The notes under the pieces were generated by a model. It saw nothing but the letters and a program-made list of their open reading frames with translations, made no database searches and was not told where the DNA came from. The translations under genes were made by a program, and so were the position numbers. Shown piece after piece: positions 8,477 through 16,687 of a stretch of DNA of 64,000 nt. The first letter of the stretch is position 1. The number at the start of each line of letters is the position of its first letter. The stretch comes from DATAXP01 sp963708675 (lineage in GTDB: Bacteria; Planctomycetota; Planctomycetia; Pirellulales; PNKZ01): contig CAVPTO010000003.1 in NCBI GenBank assembly GCA_963708675.1, forward strand, positions 2,666,001 to 2,730,000, read 5' to 3'.

Positions 8477-10432
8477 ATGCCGTTGACGCGTATGAAGTCC
8501 GTTTTGAGCCTCGCCGCGATCGTAACCGCCACCGTTGCAGCGAGTTACGAGACATCGCAGGCACAGACGCCGGAAAAAGGCAAAAAATCGGCAACTGCCG
8601 AGCCGAGTCCGGCCGCCAAGGCCAGCGACGACACCAGCCGCGACAAGTCGGCCGAGGCATCGAGTGACGCGACGATCCTGCGGCTGGTCGACGCTGCCCA
8701 CGACGGTTTCCGCCCCATCGATGCCAAGACGCTCGAGGTCGGCAAGGAACATCTCGCCGCCGCGGTCGCGAAACTCGACGCCTATCTGGCAGCCAATAAG
8801 AAAGAAGCCACCGGCTGGCAAGAGTTCCTCATGTTGCCGCTCCTGCGAACCCAAGCGAAGAAGGGCTCGATTCCAAACATTGATGCGCTGTTGGTCGTGC
8901 GATCGCGATTCTCGTCGGGTCACGCCGGCTTGGAACTGCAACCGATGGCCGATGTCCGCGTCGCGCTAAACGACGTGATCGGTCAGATGCTTGGACAAAC
9001 CGTCACGGCCGAGGCTTACAAGGAAGATCTCGCGAAGATCTCGCAAGGCATCAAGTCGCCAAAGCACGACACTCTGGCCGCGATGGCCGAGGCCGCCGAC
9101 CGTCTCGATCGCGCCGGGCGAGCCCCGCAATTGCTCGACGCGCTGCGTCAGCGATTCTCGCATCCCAACGTGACGGTCAACTTGTCGAACCGCCTGGTGT
9201 GGACTGGCATGACGCGCGAGATCGACGAGACGGCGCCGCTGCGCGACAACATCCTCGGCACGGCGATCACCGGCACGGGACGCACCATCGGCTGGGCACA
9301 GGCGAAGCTGATCCCCGATCCGGACCGCGGACTGATTCAAACGCTCATCACGGGTCGCAACTACGCCCGGACCGTCGGCCATAACGGGCCCGCCGTCATC
9401 TACAGTACCGGCGACAGCGAGCTGCGAGGCGAAAAGACGATCGTCATCACGCCCGACGGGTTATCGTCGCTGCCGGCCGAGGCGACCGTCGCCACCCGGA
9501 GCCGTGTCACCGGCATCGCTTCGACGAAGCGGGGCGTGGTCGACAAGATCGTGAAGCGGGTCGCTGCCGATAGGGTTCCCCAGGAGAAAGCCCGCGGCGA
9601 ACGCGTGGCCCAGGAGCACTCGCAGCGAATGTTTCGCCGCAAGCTCGACGAGCAGGCCGACACGCAGATCGCTGACGCCAACGATCGATACCAACACAAG
9701 ATTCGCGGCCCGCTGCTGCGGCTCGGCGCGTTTCCACAGAAGCTCGCGTTCAGCACGACGGCCGACTATTTGGACGTCGTCGGACTGCAATCAGGCCCCG
9801 CCCAACTGGGCGCGACGTCGATCGAGCCGGTCCCTGACACAGGTGCGGACCTGCTGATTCGCGTCCACGAATCGATGTTCAGCAACACGGCCACCAACAT
9901 GCTCGCCGGCCGCACGCTCGATCAACCGCAGATCGACCGCATCTCGATGGACTTGTTCGGCAAGCTTCCCGACCGCAACGACGGAGATCCCGAGACGCAG
10001 GAGCCGTGGTCGGTCACGTTCGCCGAAGACCGCCCGATGACGCTCAGCCTCGACGACAGTCAGGCGACTGTCGTCATCCGCGGAACGCGGTTCACTTCGG
10101 CAACGCGCAAGTTCGAGGGAATGCGAATCACCGTGCGTTACACGCTCGCGCGAGAAGGCGGCACGCTACGGGCGGCGCGTCAGGGGGACGTCGAGGTGGT
10201 GCCGATCGATTTCGTCCCCGGGCGACAGACGCTGTCGGCACGTCAGGCCGCGTTGCTCGGTCCGATTCGCAAGCGATTCGGCCGGCTGTTCCAGAGCCAA
10301 TTCGTCAGCGATGGGTTACAATTGCGGGGTAACCTCGAGCGGATGGGCGTGATGCCCGCCAGTCACCTGAAGGTCGATGACGGCTGGGCCGTGGTCGGTT
10401 GGGTGAAGGCTGCGACCGCCGAGGCGGAATAA
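8477..10432 (+). CDS. Secreted protein of unknown function
   Basis: The 651-residue product is preceded by GAAGGAG at ideal spacing. The signal peptide spans residues 1-30 (VLSLAAIVTATVAASYETSQAQ) and is followed by a Lys/Ala/Ser-rich linker. A helical domain (about 60-220) includes LGTAITGTGRTIGWAQAK near its end. A basic segment with MFRRKLDEQADTQIADANDRY comes next. The C-terminal region is predicted beta-rich (about 400-640) and contains HESMFSNTATNMLAGRTL and MRITVRYTLAREGG. I do not recognise an enzymatic motif. A periplasmic or surface structural role is possible. The gene stands alone upstream of another unknown gene. Confidence 0.7.
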   Translation: MPLTRMKSVLSLAAIVTATVAASYETSQAQTPEKGKKSATAEPSPAAKASDDTSRDKSAEASSDATILRLVDAAHDGFRPIDAKTLEVGKEHLAAAVAKLDAYLAANKKEATGWQEFLMLPLLRTQAKKGSIPNIDALLVVRSRFSSGHAGLELQPMADVRVALNDVIGQMLGQTVTAEAYKEDLAKISQGIKSPKHDTLAAMAEAADRLDRAGRAPQLLDALRQRFSHPNVTVNLSNRLVWTGMTREIDETAPLRDNILGTAITGTGRTIGWAQAKLIPDPDRGLIQTLITGRNYARTVGHNGPAVIYSTGDSELRGEKTIVITPDGLSSLPAEATVATRSRVTGIASTKRGVVDKIVKRVAADRVPQEKARGERVAQEHSQRMFRRKLDEQADTQIADANDRYQHKIRGPLLRLGAFPQKLAFSTTADYLDVVGLQSGPAQLGATSIEPVPDTGADLLIRVHESMFSNTATNMLAGRTLDQPQIDRISMDLFGKLPDRNDGDPETQEPWSVTFAEDRPMTLSLDDSQATVVIRGTRFTSATRKFEGMRITVRYTLAREGGTLRAARQGDVEVVPIDFVPGRQTLSARQAALLGPIRKRFGRLFQSQFVSDGLQLRGNLERMGVMPASHLKVDDGWAVVGWVKAATAEAE

Positions 10433-10488
10433 TTCCACGATCGCACCCGCGATGACGCCGAAAGAGTCGGCGGCTTGGAACACCGCGC

Positions 10489-10965
10489 ATGTCACAATTT
10501 GTTGATATCGAGTTCGATTGCCTGCCGCTCCGTTCGGTCGGAAGCCTCGACATTCCGCCCGACGCCTCGCCGAAGTTCCGTGCTCGTTGCGAGCGCATCA
10601 AGCTCGCGATCGAAACACATGGCATGCACAACGCGTTCTATCTCTACAATGCGCACTGCACGTTTCATCTGACGAACGATCCGCTGCAAGGCATGATTCA
10701 ATTCAGCTTTGAAGGGACCGTGCTGACCGACGAGAACGATCTGCACTCGTCGCAGGCGAAACTCGACGTGATGCTCGATCGCGAAACGTGCGATTGGCTT
10801 GTGGAGCCGGTCGTTGCGTGGTTTGCCGATACGGTCAATCGCGCAGTGATGGTCGAGTTCGATCGCTACATCGCCGCCGGCGACCTGAAGGCCGCCATCC
10901 ACCGCATCGAAAAGCTGCAAGCCGAGAGCGACAGCCACGGCGGGTACATGGGCATGTACCTGTAA
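10489..10965 (+). CDS. Conserved-looking small cytoplasmic protein, unknown
   Basis: The product has 158 residues with no signal peptide or membrane segment. It is a mixed alpha/beta sequence with strands such as CTFHLTNDPLQGMIQFSFEGTVL and a helical C-terminus (YIAAGDLKAAIHRIEKLQAE). The tail is Gly/Met/Tyr-rich (GGYMGMYL). Strong codon bias toward G/C in third positions supports coding. No domain is recognised. It follows the secreted protein by 56 bases on the same strand and may share its transcript. A transcription-terminating hairpin lies about 100 bases downstream. Confidence 0.6.
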   Translation: MSQFVDIEFDCLPLRSVGSLDIPPDASPKFRARCERIKLAIETHGMHNAFYLYNAHCTFHLTNDPLQGMIQFSFEGTVLTDENDLHSSQAKLDVMLDRETCDWLVEPVVAWFADTVNRAVMVEFDRYIAAGDLKAAIHRIEKLQAESDSHGGYMGMYL

Positions 10966-11064
10966 CCGTTAGCCTCCGGTGAACACACCGGGGGCGCGTG
11001 GGCCGCCCCCCACTCAAGTACCTCGCGCGCATGTGATTGCGGAGTGCGCACTCGCCACCGCGCG

Positions 11065-11092
11065 AAGCCCACGGATCGCCATCCGTGGGCTT
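11065..11092. terminator. Hairpin, GCCCACGGA family
   Basis: AAGCCCACGGAT pairs with ATCCGTGGGCTT around a four-base loop. A related hairpin with the same outer stem lies at 30501-30528. It sits between two convergent genes and could terminate both, or be one copy of a dispersed repeat. Confidence 0.6.
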
Positions 11093-11111
11093 GTGATTTC
11101 GTTGAATCGAC

Positions 11112-11327
11112 TTACTCGCGCGGACGCACGGCGCCGGTCAACCCGCTGTAGTCGGGTCGATCTTCAGGGTGCCACAGCGGCAAACCCATCTGAATGCGGC
11201 GGGCGAGGACGTCCAACTTCTCGGTGCTGCCGGCCGGTGCATCGGTCGGCGAGAACTCACCAGTCACCGACGGGGCGAAATCCTCGTCGTGTCCAAACTC
11301 CAGAATCGTGTCGAATACGTTCTTCAT
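11112..11327 (-). CDS. Small acidic protein with WHPED-R-DYSG motif
   Basis: The product has 71 residues. The ATG at 11327 is chosen because AAGGGTGG lies about five bases upstream; a GTG three codons earlier is less likely. The C-terminal half (RRIQMGLPLWHPEDRPDYSGLTG) is a compact motif that I associate with a small uncharacterised planctomycete family. The N-terminal half is acidic. There is no signal peptide. The function is unknown. Confidence 0.55.
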   Translation of the reverse strand: MKNVFDTILEFGHDEDFAPSVTGEFSPTDAPAGSTEKLDVLARRIQMGLPLWHPEDRPDYSGLTGAVRPRE

Positions 11328-11867
11328 CGTAACCACCCTTTCTTTATGTCATGCCGAGCGGGTCATGCCGTTCTCGCGATAGGCCTTTGCTATGCGTAGA
11401 GACAACACCACCACCCCGATCGGTTCACGCTTTTCTTGACCAAGTCGATCCCGAAGGACCGCCGAGGCTCGACTGAGACGCACCGCCGTCGCGGCAACTT
11501 GTGTGCCGCATCAATCGTCAGTGAACAGTCGTCACTTACGAACCGCATCCCTGGCGGGCGAAAAACCCACAGCCTTTGCGAGGCGTCGGGTCGAGGCGGC
11601 CGCGGTTAAGGGCCGCCATCTCAGAGTGCCCAATTGTGTGTGGACGCACGGCAATGTCAAGCATTTTATCCCCGGCTTATGCCAGCCATGACAAAAGCGT
11701 AACTTCAATGCTTGCAGCACCATCCGAGGGGAATTGCGAGCCGACAACCGCTCAACTCGCACGTTCCGCGGTAAGCTGGACGGTTACGCGAAGGTTTTCC
11801 GTTTAGCCGGCGAGCTTGCTCGCCGCGTGTGGCGGCACAGGCGCATCATTCTTGGACACGCATTCTC
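11328..11867. other. Intergenic region, no credible gene
   Basis: These 540 bases lie between divergent genes. The short frames within lack recognisable motifs and overlap one another on both strands. A 30-base repeat occupies 11801-11830, just before the SRPBCC gene. Promoters for both neighbours are expected here, but no confident -35/-10 pair was identified. Confidence 0.45.
11801..11830. repeat. 30-base repeat with internal hairpin (copy 1)
   Basis: The sequence starting GTTTAGCCGGCGAGCTTGCT is identical over 30 bases to 18069-18098. It contains the hairpin CGGCGAGC-TT-GCTCGCCG. When read through in frame it produces the artefactual peptide RLAGELARRV. Confidence 0.8.
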
Positions 11868-12328
11868 ATGGCCCCCATCGAATTCGGCGGCGAAGAATCG
11901 TTCACCAGCCCGCCCGAGCGGGTTTTCAACGTCCTGACTGACTTCGATCAGATCACGCGGACGATTCCCGACCTCGTCAGCTCTGAGCGCGTCGACGACC
12001 ACACGCTCAAATGCGTCGTCCGCCCCGGCTTCTCGTTCCTTCGCGGGACACTCAAGCTGACGATCCGCCTGGCGGATGTGAAACAGCCGTCGGACGCTCA
12101 GCCGGGCGCCGCCCGCATGACGGTCGACGCGTCGGGCATCGGCATGTCGATGCGCGTCGAGTCGCATCTACGCGTGGAACCCGACGGCAACGGCAGCAAG
12201 CTGGTCTGGACGTCGACCGTCGCCGAAGCCAAAGGCCTGATCGCCAGCGTCAGCCCCGCGCTGCTCGCGCCGCCGCCGACAATGTTATTCGTCACGCTTG
12301 GTTACAGGTGCGCAGCGTGGTGGCCTGA
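11868..12328 (+). CDS. SRPBCC/CoxG-like protein, with a one-base frameshift
   Basis: The ATG at 11868 opens MAPIEFGGEESFTSPPERVFNVL, typical of the CoxG/SRPBCC fold, which has a hydrophobic ligand cavity. The core continues with LTDFDQITRTIPDL and ends with KLVWTSTVAEAKGLIASVSPALL. The frame then turns to an atypical Pro/Arg/Trp-rich tail ending at 12356. Adding one base within 12264-12275 (a GCGCC context) instead gives AAADNVIRHAWLQVRSVVA and a stop at 12328. That is a family-like C-terminal helix and gives a total of 153 residues. A sequencing deletion is the likely cause. Its precise ligand is unknown. The gene is monocistronic by appearance. Confidence 0.7.
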
Positions 12329-12406
12329 GCTCGCATTCCGAAGAGCAACGCGCTGATTGGAATTACGAAAGTTGCCGCGTTGCTCGCGGAAAGATAGGCT
12401 AAATCC

Positions 12407-12607
12407 ATGAGCACTCTTCAAGAAATCGAAGACGCCATTAGCCGGTTGTCGCCGGATGACCAAGCGACGCTTCGCGCGTGGCTGCTTCAATTCTACGGCG
12501 ACCAGTGGGATCGCCAGATCGAAGCCGACGCCGCCGCAGGCCGACTCGACTGGCTCGCCGACGAAGCACGCGAAGACCTGCGCGCTGGTCGTACGACAGA
12601 ACGATGA
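12407..12607 (+). CDS. Putative antitoxin
   Basis: This is a 66-residue, mostly helical, acidic protein (MSTLQEIEDAISRLSPDDQ ... REDLRAGRTTER). It resembles small addiction-module antitoxins of the 'EIEDAISRLSPDD' type found beside RelE/ParE-fold toxins. It overlaps the following toxin gene by ATGA at 12604-12607, the usual translational coupling in type II modules. It would be expected to bind the toxin and autoregulate the pair. Confidence 0.7.
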   Translation: MSTLQEIEDAISRLSPDDQATLRAWLLQFYGDQWDRQIEADAAAGRLDWLADEAREDLRAGRTTER

Positions 12608-12859
12608 CGCACCGTGCGACGCCGCGTCTCTGGGACTGTTATCGCCGGTTGCCTGCCGACGTCCAGCACCTAGCCGACCGCTGTTACCAATTACTATTGC
12701 GCGATTCGCGACATCCCTCGTTGCACTTCAAGCGTATCGGGCAATTCTGGTCGGTGCGCGTCGGACTGCATTACCGCGAGTTGGCGATTGAAGAGTATGA
12801 GGTGCTCATTTGGGTCTGGATCGGAACGCACGCGGAGATACGACACGCTGATCGGTTGA
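12604..12859 (+). CDS. RelE/ParE-fold toxin, with a probable one-base frameshift
   Basis: The product begins MTHRATPRLWDCYRRLPADVQ, continues with RHPSLHFKRIGQFWSVRVGLHYREL, and reaches WVWIGTHAE. These are hallmarks of RelE/ParE-superfamily toxins, which are mRNA interferases or gyrase poisons. Family members normally end GTHAEYDxLI. Here the frame instead reads GTHAEIRHADRLIR and runs to 12900. Dropping one base near 12838 restores GTHAEYDTLIG and a stop at 12859, giving 84 residues. It is either an assembly indel or a natural inactivating mutation. It overlaps the antitoxin stop by ATGA. Confidence 0.65.
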
Positions 12860-12900
12860 TTCGGCAATGTGCTTTAGCATTTGCAATACGCCCCATGTAA

Positions 12901-13201
12901 TTCGTACTTCGTACCAGGTACTGAGTACGGTGTACGAACAACCGCGACCTTCATCGGCGACGCAACCGGCCACTCACGCGACGTTTGACGACAGCACGAT
13001 CTCTTTGCCGTACTTGTCGATTTCACACGCGCAGTTGTGACACGCGATCACCCGCCAGCACAGGAACGAACACAGGAAACATCGTCATCACGGACCCTTC
13101 ATCACTCGGCGCGAGTTCACAAGAAGTCAATCGTCGGAACATCCCCGACAATCTGTTCTCGAATCAAGTCGTCGAAAGTTGCGTGAAAAGTTCGCGACTC
13201 G
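12901..13201. other. Intergenic region with an imperfect inverted repeat
   Basis: Just after the toxin frame, TTCGTACTTCGTAC (12901-12914) and GTACGGTGTACGAA (about 12926-12939) form an imperfect inverted repeat. It may terminate the toxin-antitoxin transcript. The rest of the 301 bases shows no credible gene. Confidence 0.45.
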
Positions 13202-13792
13202 TCAAGCGGCCGAGCCGACATGCGTTGGCGACAACGATCGGCGTTTCATTCGGTAGCGAGCGAAGGCCAGATAGATACACGCGGTCACGATGCCGATCAC
13301 GCCACCGAGATAGCTGAAGTCGTGCATCGTTCCGACACGGAAGAATGCGACGCGATCGGCAACCGGAAACGGCAGGAAGTAGTTTGCCACGGACGCCTCG
13401 GTCACGGTGAAGTACGCATAGATCAGCCCCGATAGCCCGATGAGCATCGCCGTCACCGCGACGACGACGAAAGCGATCAGGCCATGACGCAGGTACGGTT
13501 TCCATCCCGGCACGATCAGTCCGACGAGCAACACGGGCACGCCGATGACCACGCCCATCCACCACGAGGCTTCCCATCCCACGATCGACGCGCCGAGCCG
13601 ATTCTGCAACTCGGGAGGAATTGCAAACTGGCGAAACTTGAAGGCGTGAAAATACTCGGGCGACACCGTGTACGAAATCTGATCGTGTAATGCGCCGTAC
13701 ACGCCAGAGATGAGACAGCCAGCGGCCAAGAGCACCGGCAGCAGCGCGAACTTCGCCATCGAGACCCCACGAGGCCGCAAGCCGTTGTTCAT
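13202..13792 (-). CDS. Four-helix membrane protein, unknown
   Basis: The product has 196 residues from the ATG at 13792, chosen because it overlaps the upstream gene's stop (ATGA). Four membrane segments are visible: FALLPVLLAAGCLISGVYGAL, WMGVVIGVPVLLVGLIV, GLIAFVVVAVTAMLIGLSGLIYAY and SYLGGVIGIVTACIYLAF. A periplasmic stretch after the first helix contains DQISYTVSPEYFHAFKFRQF, which looks like a conserved functional loop. The family has no assigned function that I can recognise. It is translationally coupled to a small secreted protein upstream. A thioredoxin-fold protein precedes both, so the three genes may form one envelope operon. Confidence 0.7.
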   Translation of the reverse strand: MNNGLRPRGVSMAKFALLPVLLAAGCLISGVYGALHDQISYTVSPEYFHAFKFRQFAIPPELQNRLGASIVGWEASWWMGVVIGVPVLLVGLIVPGWKPYLRHGLIAFVVVAVTAMLIGLSGLIYAYFTVTEASVANYFLPFPVADRVAFFRVGTMHDFSYLGGVIGIVTACIYLAFARYRMKRRSLSPTHVGSAA

Positions 13793-14124
13793 CTGCCGTT
13801 CGCGTAGTGCGACATGCTCTGCCACGGAAAAAGGTACAGTCCGAGATCGCGTGGTCGATAGGGCATGCGATCGTCGATGTCGAGCAACGGCAATCGCCTG
13901 GACATCGGTGCTAAGTGGGTCAGCGATAGCGGCAACTGCGGTTCGGTCCCTTTGTCGGCCATTACATCCTGCGGGATGTCGATCCTTCCGTCAGAAGGCG
14001 GTGCCAACAAGTGGCCGCTGAACGTGACAGCGACGCTCGACACAATCGGTAACGACGCGGCGTGAAGTTTCGACTGCGCAAGCGAAGGGTCGAAGCAAGC
14101 GAAACACAAGATTGCTGCAAGCAT
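13789..14124 (-). CDS. Small secreted protein, unknown
   Basis: The product has 111 residues with an N-terminal signal peptide (MLAAILCFACFDPSLAQ, likely cut after SLA). It is preceded by GGAGAGG at good spacing. The mature part is short, with a Pro/Leu-rich tail (RRLPLLDIDDRMPYRPRDLGLYLFPW). Its stop overlaps the start of the downstream membrane-protein gene, which suggests joint expression. No domain is recognised. The reading is moderately supported by the ribosome-binding site and by the overlap. Confidence 0.5.
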   Translation of the reverse strand: MLAAILCFACFDPSLAQSKLHAASLPIVSSVAVTFSGHLLAPPSDGRIDIPQDVMADKGTEPQLPLSLTHLAPMSRRLPLLDIDDRMPYRPRDLGLYLFPWQSMSHYANGR

Positions 14125-14166
14125 GTCGCCTCTCCGGGAGGAAACTTCGTGGAAGCGGCGATTCGG

Positions 14167-15166
14167 CTACGGCGTGGCGTTCAATTCGTCGACGATCGTC
14201 TGAGCCTCGGCGCGAGACTGCTGTCGGGAACGTCGGCAATCACCTTCTGTAGCATCGTGATGGCCTGCTTGGCGCGGCCGGCTTGTCGCTGGCAGCTAAC
14301 TTTCGCGCGGCATCGAGATTCTTCTTGGAAAGCAACGCGCTTTTGATGGCTGGGTCGGCGGCTAATGCCTTGCGCGCCTCGACAGCCTCGGCAGGCATCT
14401 CGAACGAACGGAACTCATCGGCGGCGGCAGTGTAGATGGCGTAGGCGTCCCACTTGCGTCCACCGTCAGCGGCCTGCTTCGCTTCGTCGAGACGGGCGGC
14501 GAGTCGGTCGTCGACGACTTTCTTCAACGCCTCGGCGGCCTGCTTCGCGTCGGGCTTGGGCGATCGCAGATTGGCCTTGATCGCAGCGGCAGCGAGATTG
14601 ACGTCGCCAAACTCGACGGCGAACCATGCACTCTTCAGTGACTCGGGAACCGACGTGGGATCGACCGTCCACGAAGCGCCGCTGAGCGCTTGCTTGCCTG
14701 CCTTGCTCATGTCGGTCGACGATGTCTCGACTCTTCCGTCGGCCGTCACGATGCGTGTTTGATAAATGTTGTTCAGGCTGATCGTGCCCACTTTGTACGC
14801 CTTCTCTAGCGAGCGGTCGCCGTCGACGATGATCGGCCACGGGATGCGAACGTCGTGCGCGTAGCTCTGCACCTCGCCACGAGGCTCGCCGGAGTTGATG
14901 GCGATAAAGATGACCGGCTTGCCTTCGAACGTCTTGGCCTCGCTGAGCACTTCCTTCCAATGATCGCGGCAACTGGGACATGACTCCTCGTAGAAATAGA
15001 GGACCACGCCCTTACCCTTGAGTGCCGAAAGCGAAATCGGCCCGGTGTTGATCCAGCTTTCGGGGGCGGTCGGCAACGAAGGCGGATCATCGGCAGCGAA
15101 CGCGACAGCGACCGTCAGTACACGGATCGCGACGAGGGCGAACACGATTGTCAAATGGCGGCACAT
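14167..15166 (-). CDS. Secreted TlpA-like thioredoxin-fold protein, with two one-base frameshifts
   Basis: The signal peptide spans residues 1-24 (VFALVAIRVLTVAVAFAAD). A thioredoxin/TlpA core follows (LSALKGKGVVLYFYEESCPSC at about 42-62, then VIFIAINSGEPRGEV). CPSC is an intact redox pair. The C-terminal half is helical and Ala-rich. The uncorrected frame stops at 14240 after ASDKPAAPSRPSRCYRR. Adding one base at about 14269-14283 gives AKQAITMLQKVIADVPDSSLA. Adding another at about 14205-14219 gives EAQTIVDELNATP and a stop at 14167, for 333 residues. Both sites are CGCGCC-like. It probably reduces or shuttles disulfides in the periplasm, or scaffolds via its helical tail. Confidence 0.7.
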
Positions 15167-15494
15167 GTTGAACCTGTAACGTTCCGAGGGTGTTCATGGC
15201 ATTACGAAATCTAATGTCGTCGTTTGTACGTTCGCTGATCGCGCCGGTCAATCAATCAACGGGGTGCATCCAGGGCTACTCAGTTATTCAAGAAGCGTCA
15301 TCAGCCAGAACGCGCTAGCGTCTGGTTCTTCGGAGAAACCGCGAGCTAGCGCTCGTCAGCTGATTTCTGCAGATTCAATTACTGCTGGGCCCTGCGGGGT
15401 GCATCGCGGATTCAATCGTCTATACTGCTCCGGAAATACACTGCTGCGGAAATACTGCTGCGGAAATGCGAGCGACCGAAACGAGGAGACGCGT
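15167..15494. other. Intergenic region with short repeats before gnd
   Basis: The 328 bases hold a palindrome around 15315-15335 (CCAGAACGCGCTAGCGTCTGG) with a related GCTAGCGC site 20 bases on. Three near-copies of CTGC-GGAAATA occur in tandem at about 15427-15470. A Shine-Dalgarno (GAGGAG) precedes the gnd ATG at 15495. No gene is credible; promoters for both divergent neighbours are expected. Confidence 0.5.
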
Positions 15495-16505
15495 ATGCAA
15501 CTGGGAATGATCGGCTTGGGGCGCATGGGCGCCAACATGGTGCTTCGATTGATGCGCAATGGCCATCAGTGCGTCGTCTACGACGTAAAGCCCGAGGCCG
15601 CGAAGCCGTTGGTGGCCGAAGGCGCGATCGCAGCGAGTTCGTTCGCCGATCTCGTCGCAAAGCTGTCGCAACCGCGCGCCGTGTGGATGATGGTGCCCGC
15701 CGCCTTCGTCGACTCGACGATTGATGCGGTCGCGCCGCATCTCGCATCCGACGACACACTCATCGACGGCGGCAACTCGTACTATGTCGATGACCTGCGA
15801 CGATCCGCGAAGCTCAAGCAGCGAGGCATCCACTATCTCGACGTCGGCACGAGCGGCGGCGTGTGGGGACTCGAACGCGGCTACTGCCAGATGATCGGTG
15901 GCGACACGAGCGCCGTCGAGCGCTTCGACCCGATCTTTAAGACACTCGCTCCGAAGATTGACTCAGCCCCGCGCATTCCTGGCCGCGACAAGGTGCCAGG
16001 CACGGCCGAGCACGGCTATCTGCACTGCGGTCCCAGCGGGGCCGGGCACTTTGTGAAGATGGTGCACAACGGCATCGAGTACGGAATGATGGCAGCGCTG
16101 GCCGAGGGTTTAGCCATTCTGCATCGCGCGAACATCGGCAAAGAAACGCATGCGACCGATGCCGAAACGACGCCGCTAATGTATCCGGAGCACTATCAGT
16201 ACGACCTGAACCTGCGCGACATCACCGAAGTCTGGCGGCGCGGCAGCGTTGTTACTTCGTGGCTGTTGGACCTCACGGCCCAAGCGCTGCTGGGCGATCC
16301 GAAGTGTGCGCAGTTCGCGGGACACGTGAGCGATTCGGGCGAAGGACGCTGGACGATCAAAGCAGCCATCGACGAGGCGGTCCCCGCGCATGTGCTGACG
16401 ACCGCGCTCTACGAACGCTTCGCATCGCGTGGAGAGGCGGACTTTGCCGACAAGCTGTTGTCGGCGATGCGGTTTGGATTTGGTGGGCACTTAGAAAAGA
16501 AGTAG
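15495..16505 (+). CDS. gnd: 6-phosphogluconate dehydrogenase, decarboxylating
   Basis: The product has 336 residues from the ATG at 15495 (GAGGAG upstream; the frame extends further but without family similarity). The N-terminal Rossmann motif is GLGRMGANM. Family landmarks include IDGGNSYYVDD, DVGTSGGVWGLERGYC and the catalytic PSGAGHFVKMVHNGIEYGMM. The enzyme converts 6-phosphogluconate to ribulose 5-phosphate and CO2 with reduction of NAD(P). The length matches the short, dimer/tetramer GntZ-like class rather than the 470-residue form. It heads a same-strand carbon-metabolism cluster, with zwf 182 bases downstream after a palindromic repeat. Confidence 0.95.
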   Translation: MQLGMIGLGRMGANMVLRLMRNGHQCVVYDVKPEAAKPLVAEGAIAASSFADLVAKLSQPRAVWMMVPAAFVDSTIDAVAPHLASDDTLIDGGNSYYVDDLRRSAKLKQRGIHYLDVGTSGGVWGLERGYCQMIGGDTSAVERFDPIFKTLAPKIDSAPRIPGRDKVPGTAEHGYLHCGPSGAGHFVKMVHNGIEYGMMAALAEGLAILHRANIGKETHATDAETTPLMYPEHYQYDLNLRDITEVWRRGSVVTSWLLDLTAQALLGDPKCAQFAGHVSDSGEGRWTIKAAIDEAVPAHVLTTALYERFASRGEADFADKLLSAMRFGFGGHLEKK

Positions 16506-16516
16506 CACAACACGAT

Positions 16517-16614
16517 TCCCTCTCTTCGTTGGGGAGAGGGTTAGGGTGAGGGGCGACACGGGTACACGCTTCCCATTCCCCTCACCCCGGCCCTCTCCCC
16601 AAGGGGGCGAGGGA
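16517..16614. repeat. Long palindromic intergenic repeat (CCCTCTC...GAGGGG type)
   Basis: The left arm (16517-16553, containing GGGGAGAGGGTTAGGGTGAG) and the right arm (16578-16614, containing CTCACCCCGGCCCTCTCCCC) form an imperfect inverted repeat about 37 bases long. It belongs with the element at 4636-4747 and lies between gnd and zwf. Confidence 0.8.
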
Positions 16615-16687
16615 GATTCCATTCGCAACATCGCATGCCATTCGACAAACAACCGGACGGACAACTCAACCAGACAAGGACTGCTCG

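Noticed and set aside
11503..11806. Short frames upstream of the SRPBCC gene
   Set aside because: They are Arg/Ala-rich, overlapping on both strands and without motif or start signal.
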